Origin: Candidatus Hermodarchaeota archaeon
GTDB taxonomy: Archaea; Asgardarchaeota; Hermodarchaeia; Hermodarchaeales; Hermodarchaeaceae
Reading direction: 5' to 3'
Length of the DNA: 51,111 nucleotides
NCBI GenBank assembly: GCA_016840065.1
Contig: JAEOTB010000115.1
Coordinates: 1-51,111, forward strand
Shown here: piece by piece, positions 25,536-33,381 of the stretch
How positions within the stretch are numbered: position 1 is the first letter of the stretch
How the letters are laid out: the number at the start of each line of letters is the position of its first letter
Translations under genes and position numbers: made by a program
Notes under the pieces: model-generated
What the model was told of the DNA's origin: nothing
The model's database searches: none
What the model saw: the letters and a program-made list of their open reading frames with translations, nothing else

Positions 25536-27120
25536 CTTACCTGTCCAAATGGAGATTTCCGCCCCTTCCCGAGCCAAGGGTTTACCTCTTGTGAAGCCGA
25601 AAGAAAGTGTAAAAATTGTCCTAACGCGCTCCTTTACTGGTCAAACAGGCGAGTATGCTAATGGTGTTATATTCGTTCGCGACCCATTCGGAACCAATAT
25701 CGCTAGGATACCTTTCAAATTCGGTGAATTTACTAAAGGGACTTTTACTGTTCAGATAAAAGAGGAACTTCTTTCAGGAATCTACACGGCTGCAGTAGCT
25801 TTCGAAGGGGAAAAGGACCTCACCAGCGCTAGAGGAGGATCTGGCGAAGCGCTATTTGGCTGCTTCCGAGTAGAAAAAGGCCTCCCACCAATCATCTCGC
25901 ACAAGGTTACCTACAAGGCTAAAATAACGAATGAGGGAGGCAGGCAGGATGACTACGGGAAAGGCACTTCGGGTGGTATCGACCTCTTCGATGTATCGGT
26001 GTTTCTTGCTACACCAATTTCGATTCCTTTTCGCCAAGAAGTTATCAAACTTAGACCTAACCCTTCAACAGGCGCAGAATCCAATGACTTGGTCGGTAAT
26101 AATTGGGTTCGTTATAGTTTGAAACATTTAGCCTTTGGTAAGAGCTTTACATGTGGCTATACTGCTCTAGTCCGGAATCACTCTGTAAGATATGCGCTTC
26201 CTCCAGTGAGTAATGCTGCAATCCCTCATGAGATCAGGGATTACACTAAGCCAGAGAAGCATATCGAGTCTGATCACCGTCGCATAAAGGAGATGGCTAA
26301 CCAATTAGCAAAGACCTATCGAAATCATAGCTCCTTTGTTGCTGCTGCCATGCGAACTGTCTTTAGAACCTTGAAATATAAGCCTCAACGTTCAGAGCTG
26401 GGAGCCGCTTATGCAATAGCGAATAAGATAGGCGATTGCACGGAATATGCCGCGCTTACCGCTGCCCTTTGTCGGGCAAATGGTATTCCAGCAAGACTTC
26501 AAGCGGGTTTCGGATTTGGTGGAGCCACGTGGGAACGCCACGCGTGGGCTGAGGTTTGGCTCCAAGGCTTCTGGGTCCCTGTAGACTCCACTTGGTATGG
26601 TCGTGACGGAACTCTGGGCATAACAAGCCGTCACATCCCTTTGATTGTTGGAAATTGGATGAGCAGCCGTATCCGCCAAGAATTCAACATTCGCTGGAAG
26701 ACCAAAGGAGGGAGAGCTAGTCCGCCAACTTTAGATGCGAAATGGAAGGTTGAGCGACTGAGTTCTACCCGCGCCGCACCTGGACCTCGCCTGAGGCCTT
26801 CACCTATTCGGCTTAGGGTCAAAGCACCAGATGCTGTACCTCGTGGCACTCTTCTGAAACTTGGCATCAAGATCAGCCCGGTCCCAAAGGTTTCCGCAGC
26901 TCTGACTATGATGGCGATATCTGCTACAATTTCCGATAGCGAGATGGACCGCATCGTTGCGCTGAAACCGATTCCAATAAGCATTTCTAAGCCAATGGAT
27001 ACAACCATGGAGTTACAGATGCCCCGTTGCATTCCCAAAGCAAAGCTCTCCCTTAGAGTTTGGCTCGACGGAAAACCCACAGAAGCAACGTGGGAAAAAG
27101 CTATTGGATTAATCCAATAG
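25516..27120 (+). CDS. Transglutaminase-fold peptidase-like protein
   Basis: About 530 residues. The frame is open from a TTG at 25468, but the ATGs at 25516, 25519 and 25525, just before the RING stop at 25533, fit better. The N-terminal 230 residues are beta-rich. The transglutaminase/papain-like core follows with an intact triad: Cys in IGDCTEYAALTAALCRANGIP (TGC at 26437), His in WERHAWAEVWL and Asp in WVPVDSTWYG. A C-terminal Ig-like beta region of about 150 residues ends the protein. Archaeal and bacterial proteins of this fold are usually peptidases, and they appear in prokaryotic ubiquitin-like operons, where removal or processing of the modifier has been proposed. No signal peptide is present, so a cytoplasmic role is likely. 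Confidence 0.85.
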   Translation: MMKMPANLPVQMEISAPSRAKGLPLVKPKESVKIVLTRSFTGQTGEYANGVIFVRDPFGTNIARIPFKFGEFTKGTFTVQIKEELLSGIYTAAVAFEGEKDLTSARGGSGEALFGCFRVEKGLPPIISHKVTYKAKITNEGGRQDDYGKGTSGGIDLFDVSVFLATPISIPFRQEVIKLRPNPSTGAESNDLVGNNWVRYSLKHLAFGKSFTCGYTALVRNHSVRYALPPVSNAAIPHEIRDYTKPEKHIESDHRRIKEMANQLAKTYRNHSSFVAAAMRTVFRTLKYKPQRSELGAAYAIANKIGDCTEYAALTAALCRANGIPARLQAGFGFGGATWERHAWAEVWLQGFWVPVDSTWYGRDGTLGITSRHIPLIVGNWMSSRIRQEFNIRWKTKGGRASPPTLDAKWKVERLSSTRAAPGPRLRPSPIRLRVKAPDAVPRGTLLKLGIKISPVPKVSAALTMMAISATISDSEMDRIVALKPIPISISKPMDTTMELQMPRCIPKAKLSLRVWLDGKPTEATWEKAIGLIQ

Positions 27121-27126
27121 GGAGTA

Positions 27127-27987
27127 TTACTTACGTTTGCTTCGACAAAACGCTTCGCTGCACCGTGGATTCCGCATTATAGGCCCACTAGTAGATTGAT
27201 GGTGGCGAAGATCGTACTTGATGAATCGCCCAAATGCAGGTTCAAGTCCTTCTCGCCAGTGATTGGTCTGCCTCCACTCCTCTAATCCAACAACAACCTT
27301 GGTTGCCTCCCAAGCCATTATCGCGCCAACAACTGAGGTTATGAAGCTTATCATGGGGAACTTGGGTAATGTGTCGACAAAGAAAGGGTCACAACTAGCG
27401 CGCACCTGCTCTGCCACAAGTCTATCAACGAATTCTTTACTCCAAGAACAAACCATACAAGCAGTGTCTGGAGGTGTGAGGACCTCCACAGAAACGAAGT
27501 CTAGACCCATTGCTCCATTGATGACTGGGCGGGGTGGCTGAAGACTGAGGTTCTTGGCATTAAGCAGATACCTGGCGTAGTGGTTATCGACACCCACCAG
27601 AACAAGGTCAACATCCCACACCTTCTCTTTCGCTTCCTGAATGGGTACAGGATAGGGTTCTACAATAGTATCTGTTGCTAGTTCCCCGAGTCGTTCTGCA
27701 ACCGCATCTACCTTAAACTTCACATCATGGTCCCCAGGCCGGAAGAAAACGCACCGGTTTAGGTTTGAAGCAGCTACTTTATCTGGGTCGACGAGTAATA
27801 TTTTCCCGATGCCTAGCAGACCGAGATTCTTGCAGACCTCATTCCCCACGGCGCCAGCCCCGACCATGAGCACAGTTGCATTTTGTATTCTCACCAGGTT
27901 ATCGGTGCCTAGCCAGCGGCGTGTTCTGTCATGACGGTCACGTTCGAAGAATCCTAGGTCTACGCGTGTCGGAGGTTCCTCAGGCAC
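27127..27987 (-). CDS. E1-like ThiF/MoeB-family adenylating enzyme
   Basis: A 286-residue protein with the ThiF/E1 adenylation domain. The nucleotide loop GAGAVGNE (residues 43-50), the acidic strand end LVDPDKV, the Arg of SNLNR (residue 78) and the Lys/Asp of KFKVDAV are all present, as in enzymes that adenylate the C-terminus of beta-grasp proteins. Cys177 and Cys180 (CMVC) and Cys276/Cys281 can form the structural zinc site; Cys199 in RASCDP lies where MoeB/Uba4 relatives carry the loop cysteine. Separate rhodanese or ubiquitin-fold domains are absent. It starts three bases after the JAMM gene stop, in an operon with the helicase and HAD genes, and converges on the peptidase gene. It could equally be a sulfur-transfer E1; context favours the ubiquitin-like system. 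Confidence 0.85.
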   Translation of the reverse strand: MPEEPPTRVDLGFFERDRHDRTRRWLGTDNLVRIQNATVLMVGAGAVGNEVCKNLGLLGIGKILLVDPDKVAASNLNRCVFFRPGDHDVKFKVDAVAERLGELATDTIVEPYPVPIQEAKEKVWDVDLVLVGVDNHYARYLLNAKNLSLQPPRPVINGAMGLDFVSVEVLTPPDTACMVCSWSKEFVDRLVAEQVRASCDPFFVDTLPKFPMISFITSVVGAIMAWEATKVVVGLEEWRQTNHWREGLEPAFGRFIKYDLRHHQSTSGPIMRNPRCSEAFCRSKRK

Positions 27988-27990
27988 GGT

Positions 27991-28629
27991 CTATACACCC
28001 CCTTCCAAGGAGCCCTCGAGCTCGTCAGATGGTACAGTGCCAACGGGGACCTTGGGGAGATATGTGCACCATTCTACGCGTTCTAGCTGTAATGCATCAC
28101 TTTCGTTTGAGCGGCGCAGCATGTAGACCTTGAAGAAACGGCTGAGAGGATCTATGAGGAAGAAAACATTACCTTCCGCACAAAAAGGGGTTTTAAAAAA
28201 TGTGTTAAGGTCGGTGGAGGAGAACTGAGGATTGCCGCCGAATGGATGAGAATGCCATAGACCAATGACTCGAGGCGTATGTGGATTTGACCCGTACCTA
28301 TCATGTAAGGCTAACCTGTATTCCAGGATTCCCTCCGGGGTGAACCTGGCATAGGTCATGCTCGATTCCACTTGTCCTGTTGCCCAATCTGTCACCCTGA
28401 CATATTTTGTGCCTTGCCATTGACGACGAAAACCGAGAATCACCCCAAGTGCCTCATGCGGGGGTTTGCGTTGCGCCTCTCGTAGACAATAGTCGAAGAT
28501 GTCCTGACAAGTCCGTTCGTAAATATAGACTGGGTAGACCGTGTCCTCTGATAGCGCATCCTTTTCTTTTGTCTGTGTTTCTGGAGGTGGTTGAGATGGG
28601 GCTCGGTCTGGCAAATTCCTCTTCTCCAT
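27991..28629 (-). CDS. JAMM (JAB/MPN+) metalloprotease, deubiquitinase-like
   Basis: A 212-residue protein with an intact JAMM active site: Glu59 in PHEALGVILG, His126 and His128 in GLWHSHPFGG, and Ser137/Asp140 in QFSSTD, giving the H-x-HP...S-x2-D pattern that binds zinc. Proteins of this type cleave isopeptide or C-terminal bonds of ubiquitin-like modifiers. The first 30 residues are Pro/Lys-rich and disordered, and the tail is acidic. The start overlaps the helicase stop (ATGA), and the E1 gene begins three bases after its stop. Together with the E1-like, E2-like and ubiquitin-like genes this strongly supports a modifier system; its substrate is presumably the protein at 23751-24074, but that protein has no di-glycine. 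Confidence 0.9.
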   Translation of the reverse strand: MEKRNLPDRAPSQPPPETQTKEKDALSEDTVYPVYIYERTCQDIFDYCLREAQRKPPHEALGVILGFRRQWQGTKYVRVTDWATGQVESSMTYARFTPEGILEYRLALHDRYGSNPHTPRVIGLWHSHPFGGNPQFSSTDLNTFFKTPFCAEGNVFFLIDPLSRFFKVYMLRRSNESDALQLERVEWCTYLPKVPVGTVPSDELEGSLEGGV

Positions 28630-30095
28630 CAGTTCTCTTTGTTCCCTAATCTAGTGCTCCAAGGGTAACGTTGCATTATGTTATCTATTAGCCGGTTCAC
28701 TTTCTCCTCTTCTGATGTTTCAGAATAAGCCAAGAATATTACTTGACCGCCACGGCTTCGCTTCATCTTCTGATATATCGTCTTGGTGGTGTTCACTACA
28801 TCGCAGATTATTAGGAGGTCGGTTTCTGGGAGGTCGAGGTCGCGTTCGCCGACAGGAGAGAGGATGATTGCCGCTGGGGGTTGGGCTGCTTTGAACTCCG
28901 CTAGTACTGCTTGTTTATCTCTGGTTCGTCCAGTAAGGGTAAAGGACTGTACTCCAGCCCTGCTGAGGAGACGGTTGACCTCAGAAACAACATGGAGATA
29001 TGAGCTGATGATAACGGTTTTACCACTCATATTTACGAGCTGGCAGACCTTGAGGGCCTTTGGTGTGACCTTTGGCCATTCACTCTGAATTCGCTCGACA
29101 TCAATCTGAGGTGCGAGAGCTGGGTGGTGAAGAAACCTACGGAAGCTGCTAACCGCCATGCCGTAGAGATACTTACGAATCATTAGCAGACCCGAATAGC
29201 GTTGAGCCAGCTCTTCAGAGATTGGCAGCTCGTCAAGGACAAGGTGGAGAAGACGGACTGACTCGGGTAAAGCGTCAGATTCGATGTCTCTTTCCTCTCT
29301 CACTATCTGATATATTTCATCCCTAGTTGACTTGATTAAGGCGTCCAATACAAGGGAAATCGCCTTGATGAGGTTGTCCTGAACCGCTACGACATTGATT
29401 ACTGTTGGCTCAATGTAGTCCTCCACATCGGAGCCGCTCAGCTCATCCATGGAGATTACTTCCGCCCTAGGGATGAACTGACTAAGCGTTTTCAGCTCCT
29501 CTCGTATCTGAAGTTGAGCATTATCAAGGACCACATGATCATCACGGAGCGTACCCGACATCCCTATTATCCAGCGATCCTTGAAGAACTCAAGTAGATA
29601 GCTCCAAGGTTGTACTAGAACGTTCTGCCGCCCCACACGACGAAGAATAGTGTCAACCTCGTTTATTACAAGGGCATCAAATTGCTGGGGCGTGAATTCT
29701 CCTCTTTTCAGTATGTTAGTGAGTACCCTCGCAGTACACAATACCACCCTCGATTTTTCCAGCATCCACCGCCGTTGCCGACCCTGCACTCGTTGGGTCA
29801 TTGCCCCCAGCCCTGAAACCCCTCCATACTCCTTCTCTAAATATTGAGCTGTTTCTTGCAGCGAGGAAGTGGAATTCACTGTCAAGATGAAGCGCGTTTC
29901 AGGAAACAGCTCCGAGACGAGTTTGTAGGTAAGAACACGTTTCCCTAACCCGCAATCCAATTCAATGAGTATGTTCTTGTCTCGATTTTCCTTGATGCGC
30001 CGAAGAATGTATTCTTGGTATCCCCGTAAGTCTAGTTTGCTAGTTCCTGGTGAAGCAGGTTTTGAGGGAGACCTTCGGGGTTGTGGCATCATCAT
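28629..30095 (-). CDS. SF2 helicase-like ATPase resembling Hef/FANCM, with degenerate motifs
   Basis: A 488-residue protein with the two RecA-like halves of an SF2 helicase. Motif Q region LDLRGYQEYIL, then motif I DCGLGKR (Lys52 kept, but Arg instead of Ser/Thr after it), motif II NEVD (residues 145-148) in place of DEAH, motif III MSGT, and a C-terminal half with SPVGERDLDLPETDLLIICD and KTIYQKMKRSRGGQ at motifs V and VI. The motif V/VI region and its spacing recall Hef/FANCM/Mph1 fork-remodelling enzymes. The altered motifs suggest weak or absent ATP hydrolysis. It is cotranscribed with the JAMM and E1 genes and sits 18 bases after a HAD gene. Its presence suggests the modifier system works on DNA or stalled forks, near the SMC6-like operon. 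Confidence 0.8.
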   Translation of the reverse strand: MMMPQPRRSPSKPASPGTSKLDLRGYQEYILRRIKENRDKNILIELDCGLGKRVLTYKLVSELFPETRFILTVNSTSSLQETAQYLEKEYGGVSGLGAMTQRVQGRQRRWMLEKSRVVLCTARVLTNILKRGEFTPQQFDALVINEVDTILRRVGRQNVLVQPWSYLLEFFKDRWIIGMSGTLRDDHVVLDNAQLQIREELKTLSQFIPRAEVISMDELSGSDVEDYIEPTVINVVAVQDNLIKAISLVLDALIKSTRDEIYQIVREERDIESDALPESVRLLHLVLDELPISEELAQRYSGLLMIRKYLYGMAVSSFRRFLHHPALAPQIDVERIQSEWPKVTPKALKVCQLVNMSGKTVIISSYLHVVSEVNRLLSRAGVQSFTLTGRTRDKQAVLAEFKAAQPPAAIILSPVGERDLDLPETDLLIICDVVNTTKTIYQKMKRSRGGQVIFLAYSETSEEEKVNRLIDNIMQRYPWSTRLGNKEN

Positions 30096-30113
30096 ATACC
30101 TAGTTCGATTTTA

Positions 30114-30788
30114 CTAGAAAAGGGAACCGATTTCGGCTATGGAGTTTAAGATGTGGTGGGCAAAGGGTTCTAGGTCTTCTCTTCCAGCAAAGCCCGTTAA
30201 AACTCCTATCGTTGTGAAGCCCAGATCCTTTGCTGCTTTCAATTCACCAGGAGTATCGCCTGCTACCCAAACATCGCCTTGATGGTCTAGACCCTGGAGT
30301 GCCAAATGTATAAGGCGGCGGCGATGTGGTACAAAGGGGAGTAGAGGAATTTTGTCAACTCCTTCAGCGCGAGCAAGGTCACCCCGGGTAAAAACGGATT
30401 CAAAGAGCCGGTCAAGACCCAACCGACGAACCTCCTTCTGAGTTGTGTCTATGTGTCGCCGGGAGGTGATTAGGCGCATTGTTTTTGTCATAGTGCGTAG
30501 TTTCTCAAGAGCTTCAAGGGTACCAGGAAAAAGCTCTGAATGCCTCCAATCGCTATAGAAGTAATCAGATATCATCTTGTTATACTTACTGAACTCGACA
30601 GATGAAAGGCTAATATTCAGGCTGGTCAATAGCTGCTTTGTACGCAACATAGCTAAGGATAAGGAGCGAAGCCGTTCCAAGCTAATTTCATGACCAAAAT
30701 GATGGAGTGCTGTTTGGTGAGCGTGAACTAGACGTTCTCTGATGTCAATCAATGTTCCGTCTAGATCCGAAAGGAAAACACGCATCAT
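30114..30788 (-). CDS. HAD-superfamily hydrolase (phosphatase-like)
   Basis: A 224-residue HAD hydrolase: motif I LSDLDGTLID with the nucleophile Asp, motif II Ser/Thr in MRLITSRRHID, a Lys/Arg region before motif III, and motif IV GDTPGELKAAK. The helical cap between motifs I and II is of the small type. It is the first gene of the operon carrying the helicase, JAMM and E1 genes, 18 bases upstream of the helicase. A paralog of identical length lies at 31200-31874. The substrate is unknown; such enzymes dephosphorylate small metabolites or nucleotides. Confidence 0.88.
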   Translation of the reverse strand: MMRVFLSDLDGTLIDIRERLVHAHQTALHHFGHEISLERLRSLSLAMLRTKQLLTSLNISLSSVEFSKYNKMISDYFYSDWRHSELFPGTLEALEKLRTMTKTMRLITSRRHIDTTQKEVRRLGLDRLFESVFTRGDLARAEGVDKIPLLPFVPHRRRLIHLALQGLDHQGDVWVAGDTPGELKAAKDLGFTTIGVLTGFAGREDLEPFAHHILNSIAEIGSLF

Positions 30789-30890
30789 CTATCAATCTCT
30801 TCTATGACTCTTGATGTACTGCATGACAGCAAGTCATCGCTGTTAAAGTTTTCTTGCCAAACTAGGCTTTCTCAGCAATTCCTAGATAGA

Positions 30891-30907
30891 TATAAATTAT
30901 TTAAAAT
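30891..30907 (+). promoter_or_regulatory. Putative TATA box for the small winged-helix gene
   Basis: TATAAATTATTTAAAAT is a strong archaeal TATA-like element, 31-47 bases upstream of the ATG at 30938. Its distance implies a leader of about 12-20 bases. Confidence 0.5.
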
Positions 30908-30937
30908 CCCAAGGTCAAGAGGGAAGTAAAGAACAGG

Positions 30938-31177
30938 ATGGAATATGATTTGCTGTCAATGGATCTAGTTCCAGCTAAAATTGAAATCTGCCAGTATCTT
31001 AAGGGTCGAGAACGTGCAACCTTGACTGAAATTCGTGGAGGCATTAAGACCCGACATCCCCTGATATTTGTGCTCGCGCTTTCTGAGCTAGAGCGAGAGG
31101 GTGCAGTTCTGAACACAGAAGGAGGGTCCTTCTGGACGATAAACTCTCCCTTCGCAGATAAGTATCTTCAACAATAA
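30938..31177 (+). CDS. Small winged-helix protein between the two HAD genes
   Basis: A 79-residue protein. Residues 12-60 read as a winged helix: PAKIEICQYLKG, a recognition-like helix after ATLTEIRGGIKTRHPL, and FVLALSELEREGAVLN leading into the wing with GGSFWTIN. It could be a local repressor. It is the only plus-strand gene between two minus-strand HAD paralogs and has its own strong promoter. I do not recognise a specific family. Confidence 0.68.
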   Translation: MEYDLLSMDLVPAKIEICQYLKGRERATLTEIRGGIKTRHPLIFVLALSELEREGAVLNTEGGSFWTINSPFADKYLQQ

Positions 31178-31199
31178 CAGTTGAATGTGATACTATGTT

Positions 31200-31874
31200 T
31201 TAGTCGATTACCTGTTCTAGGTCAGCTGCAGAATCTAGAATGTGGTCCGCGAAAGGTTCTATATCCTTCCTTTTTGCAAAGCCTGAAAGGACTCCGATAG
31301 TTTTGAATCCTAGAGTTTTTCCTGCCTCTAGCTCCCTAGGAGTGTCACCGAGAATCCACACTTTTTTATATTTCTTTAGATCGCTCAAGGCCAGTTTGAT
31401 TAAGCGCTGGCGGTGAGCCAAAAAAGGATAGAGGGGAATTTCCTCAACGCCTTCAGCTATAGCTAGATCGCCACGTGTGAAAAACTTGTCAAAGATATGC
31501 TCTATTCCAAAGTATCGGACTTCGAGGCGTGTTTCCCTGATTCGACGCCGGCTTGTGATGAGCCGCATTGCCTTGAGCTTCGGACGAACCGCTTCAAGTG
31601 CATCTACAACTCCAGGAATCATACGAGATTGTCTCCAATTCGAAAAGAATTCGTCATCGATCCGCTGTGCGTAGTGCTGAAGGTCTTGGGGAGAGAGTTC
31701 TATCCCAAGAACTTTTGTCAAATCCTCCACGTTAAGGCTGACGTTATAGTGGGCCATTAGCTGGTCAAAGTTAACATCAATACCTAGACTGCGAAGGGTC
31801 GTGACTAGAGCTTTGGTGAATCGTTTACGGACATCAAGGAGAGTTCCATCAAAGTCCGAAACAAGCACCGACAA
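31200..31874 (-). CDS. HAD-superfamily hydrolase (paralog of 30114-30788)
   Basis: A 224-residue HAD hydrolase starting at a TTG with GGGAGG about nine bases upstream. Motif I VSDFDGTLLD, motif II MRLITSRRRI and motif IV GDTPRELEAGK are intact. Segments FTRGDLA, AEGV, FAHR or PF-x-HR and GVLSGFA recur in both HADs of this locus, so they are recent duplicates. It follows the malic enzyme gene by 17 bases on the same strand and may be cotranscribed with it. The substrate is unknown. Confidence 0.88.
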   Translation of the reverse strand: MSVLVSDFDGTLLDVRKRFTKALVTTLRSLGIDVNFDQLMAHYNVSLNVEDLTKVLGIELSPQDLQHYAQRIDDEFFSNWRQSRMIPGVVDALEAVRPKLKAMRLITSRRRIRETRLEVRYFGIEHIFDKFFTRGDLAIAEGVEEIPLYPFLAHRQRLIKLALSDLKKYKKVWILGDTPRELEAGKTLGFKTIGVLSGFAKRKDIEPFADHILDSAADLEQVID

Positions 31875-31891
31875 TTCAAGAATCCTCCCAG

Positions 31892-33274
31892 CTAGATTGG
31901 GGGCTTTGGAATGAAGCCCTTCTCCATGAGCAGCTGAGTCTGGTCGATGGAGGCTTTTATGATGCGGCGGGCATTCTCCAGCAACTCCTTCTCATCCCGC
32001 TCAACACGAGCTACTCCAGTCTCGATAGCTTTCATTGCGACTGCTACCGCCTCCCGTGGAAAGAGTTCCCATTCGTCCATTTTCGGAATGATGTAGTCTT
32101 TTCGTAGCCCTTTCTCCTCAGCGAAATCTGCTAGTGATTGGGCCGCTGCGATACACATCTGGTCGGAAATAGTTCTTGCCTGCACGTCCAGTGCTCCCCG
32201 GAAAATAGCGGGGAATCCAAGACTGTTGTTTACCTGATTGGGGAAGTCGCTGCGTCCTGTACCAACAATACGAGCACCAGCCTCCTTAGCCTCCCATGGC
32301 CAGATTTCAGGTAAGGGATTTGCTAGTGTGAACACGATGGAGTCAGAGGCCATAGAAGAGACCCACTCCTTTCTGATGATGCCAGGCTCAGGCTTGGACG
32401 CACTAATACAGACATCAGCGCCGCGCATCGCCTCACCGAATTCACCAGACTGCCCCTCCTTGTTAGTCATCATCGCCAAGTTATACTTATCATGCTCCTT
32501 TAACTTGACAGCGTCCATGTCATAACGGTCCTTATAGAGAAGCCCCAAGCGGTCACACATAATGATGTTCCCAGGGGGAACACCAGCAGCAATCAGAATA
32601 TGGGCTGTAGCAACATTAGCCGCACCCACCCCTAACATAGCAATCTGAACCTGATCTAACGCCTTCCCAACAAACTTCAAGGCACCCATCAAACCTGCTA
32701 GTGTGATTGCTGCAGTGCCCTGCGCATCGTCGTGCCAGCATGGTATATCCAATTCCGCACGTAACCTGCGGAGAATGCCGAAGCATTTTGGTTTGGCAAT
32801 ATCCTCAAGGTTAATTCCGCCGAAGCTAGGACGTAAGAATTTGACCGTCTTGATGATTTCCTCAGGATCTTGGGTGTCAAGAACAACAGGAACCGCGTCT
32901 ACGCCGCCAAAATACTTGAAAATCAAAGCCTTTCCCTCCATGACTGGGAGTGCTGCCTCTGGACCGATGTTTCCAAGACCTAGTACTCGACTGCCATCAG
33001 AGACGACGGCGATTAAGTTACCACGGTTGGTGTGTTTCCAGACCTTATCGTGATCAGTTCGTATGTCGAGGCAGGGCTTGGCTACGCCTGGTGTGTACCA
33101 AATCGAAAAATCTTGGTATCCGCGGATGGCGCATTTGGGAACTGTCTGGATTTTTCCGCGGTAGAAGGGGTGTAGGATCATGGCGTCCTTTCCTGGCTGT
33201 TTAGCCTTTTCGAGTAGTTCTTCCTTTGTTGGTGGGCGTGTAGCTTTTGTTTTTGGGCGTGTAGATTTAGCCAA
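31892..33274 (-). CDS. Malic enzyme (oxaloacetate-decarboxylating)
   Basis: A 460-residue malic enzyme, which converts malate to pyruvate and carbon dioxide with reduction of NAD(P). Family motifs are complete: WYTPGVAKPCLDI with the catalytic Tyr, VSDGSRVLGLGNIGPEAALPVMEGK with the catalytic Lys, the metal-binding GGINLEDI and HDDAQGTAAI, and the Rossmann loop LGVGAANVATA. The first 25 residues are Lys/Thr-rich. Cofactor preference (NAD or NADP) is not evident. It is the first gene before the HAD paralog on the minus strand; the small GTPase gene lies upstream. Confidence 0.93.
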   Translation of the reverse strand: MAKSTRPKTKATRPPTKEELLEKAKQPGKDAMILHPFYRGKIQTVPKCAIRGYQDFSIWYTPGVAKPCLDIRTDHDKVWKHTNRGNLIAVVSDGSRVLGLGNIGPEAALPVMEGKALIFKYFGGVDAVPVVLDTQDPEEIIKTVKFLRPSFGGINLEDIAKPKCFGILRRLRAELDIPCWHDDAQGTAAITLAGLMGALKFVGKALDQVQIAMLGVGAANVATAHILIAAGVPPGNIIMCDRLGLLYKDRYDMDAVKLKEHDKYNLAMMTNKEGQSGEFGEAMRGADVCISASKPEPGIIRKEWVSSMASDSIVFTLANPLPEIWPWEAKEAGARIVGTGRSDFPNQVNNSLGFPAIFRGALDVQARTISDQMCIAAAQSLADFAEEKGLRKDYIIPKMDEWELFPREAVAVAMKAIETGVARVERDEKELLENARRIIKASIDQTQLLMEKGFIPKPPI

Positions 33275-33381
33275 TACATTGACCTCAAGAGTGGTGCTAT
33301 TCCCTCTTTCGGGGATTTTCGGGTTACTAGAAACCAGTTAAGGGTCTTTCTGTCCTTCAAGCTTTCATTGAATGCAATTCT

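Noticed and set aside
27127..27987. ThiF/MoeB for thiamine or molybdopterin synthesis
   Set aside because: No ThiS/MoaD or other thiamine or molybdopterin genes are nearby; JAMM, E2-like and ubiquitin-like neighbours favour a modifier role, although sulfur transfer is not excluded.
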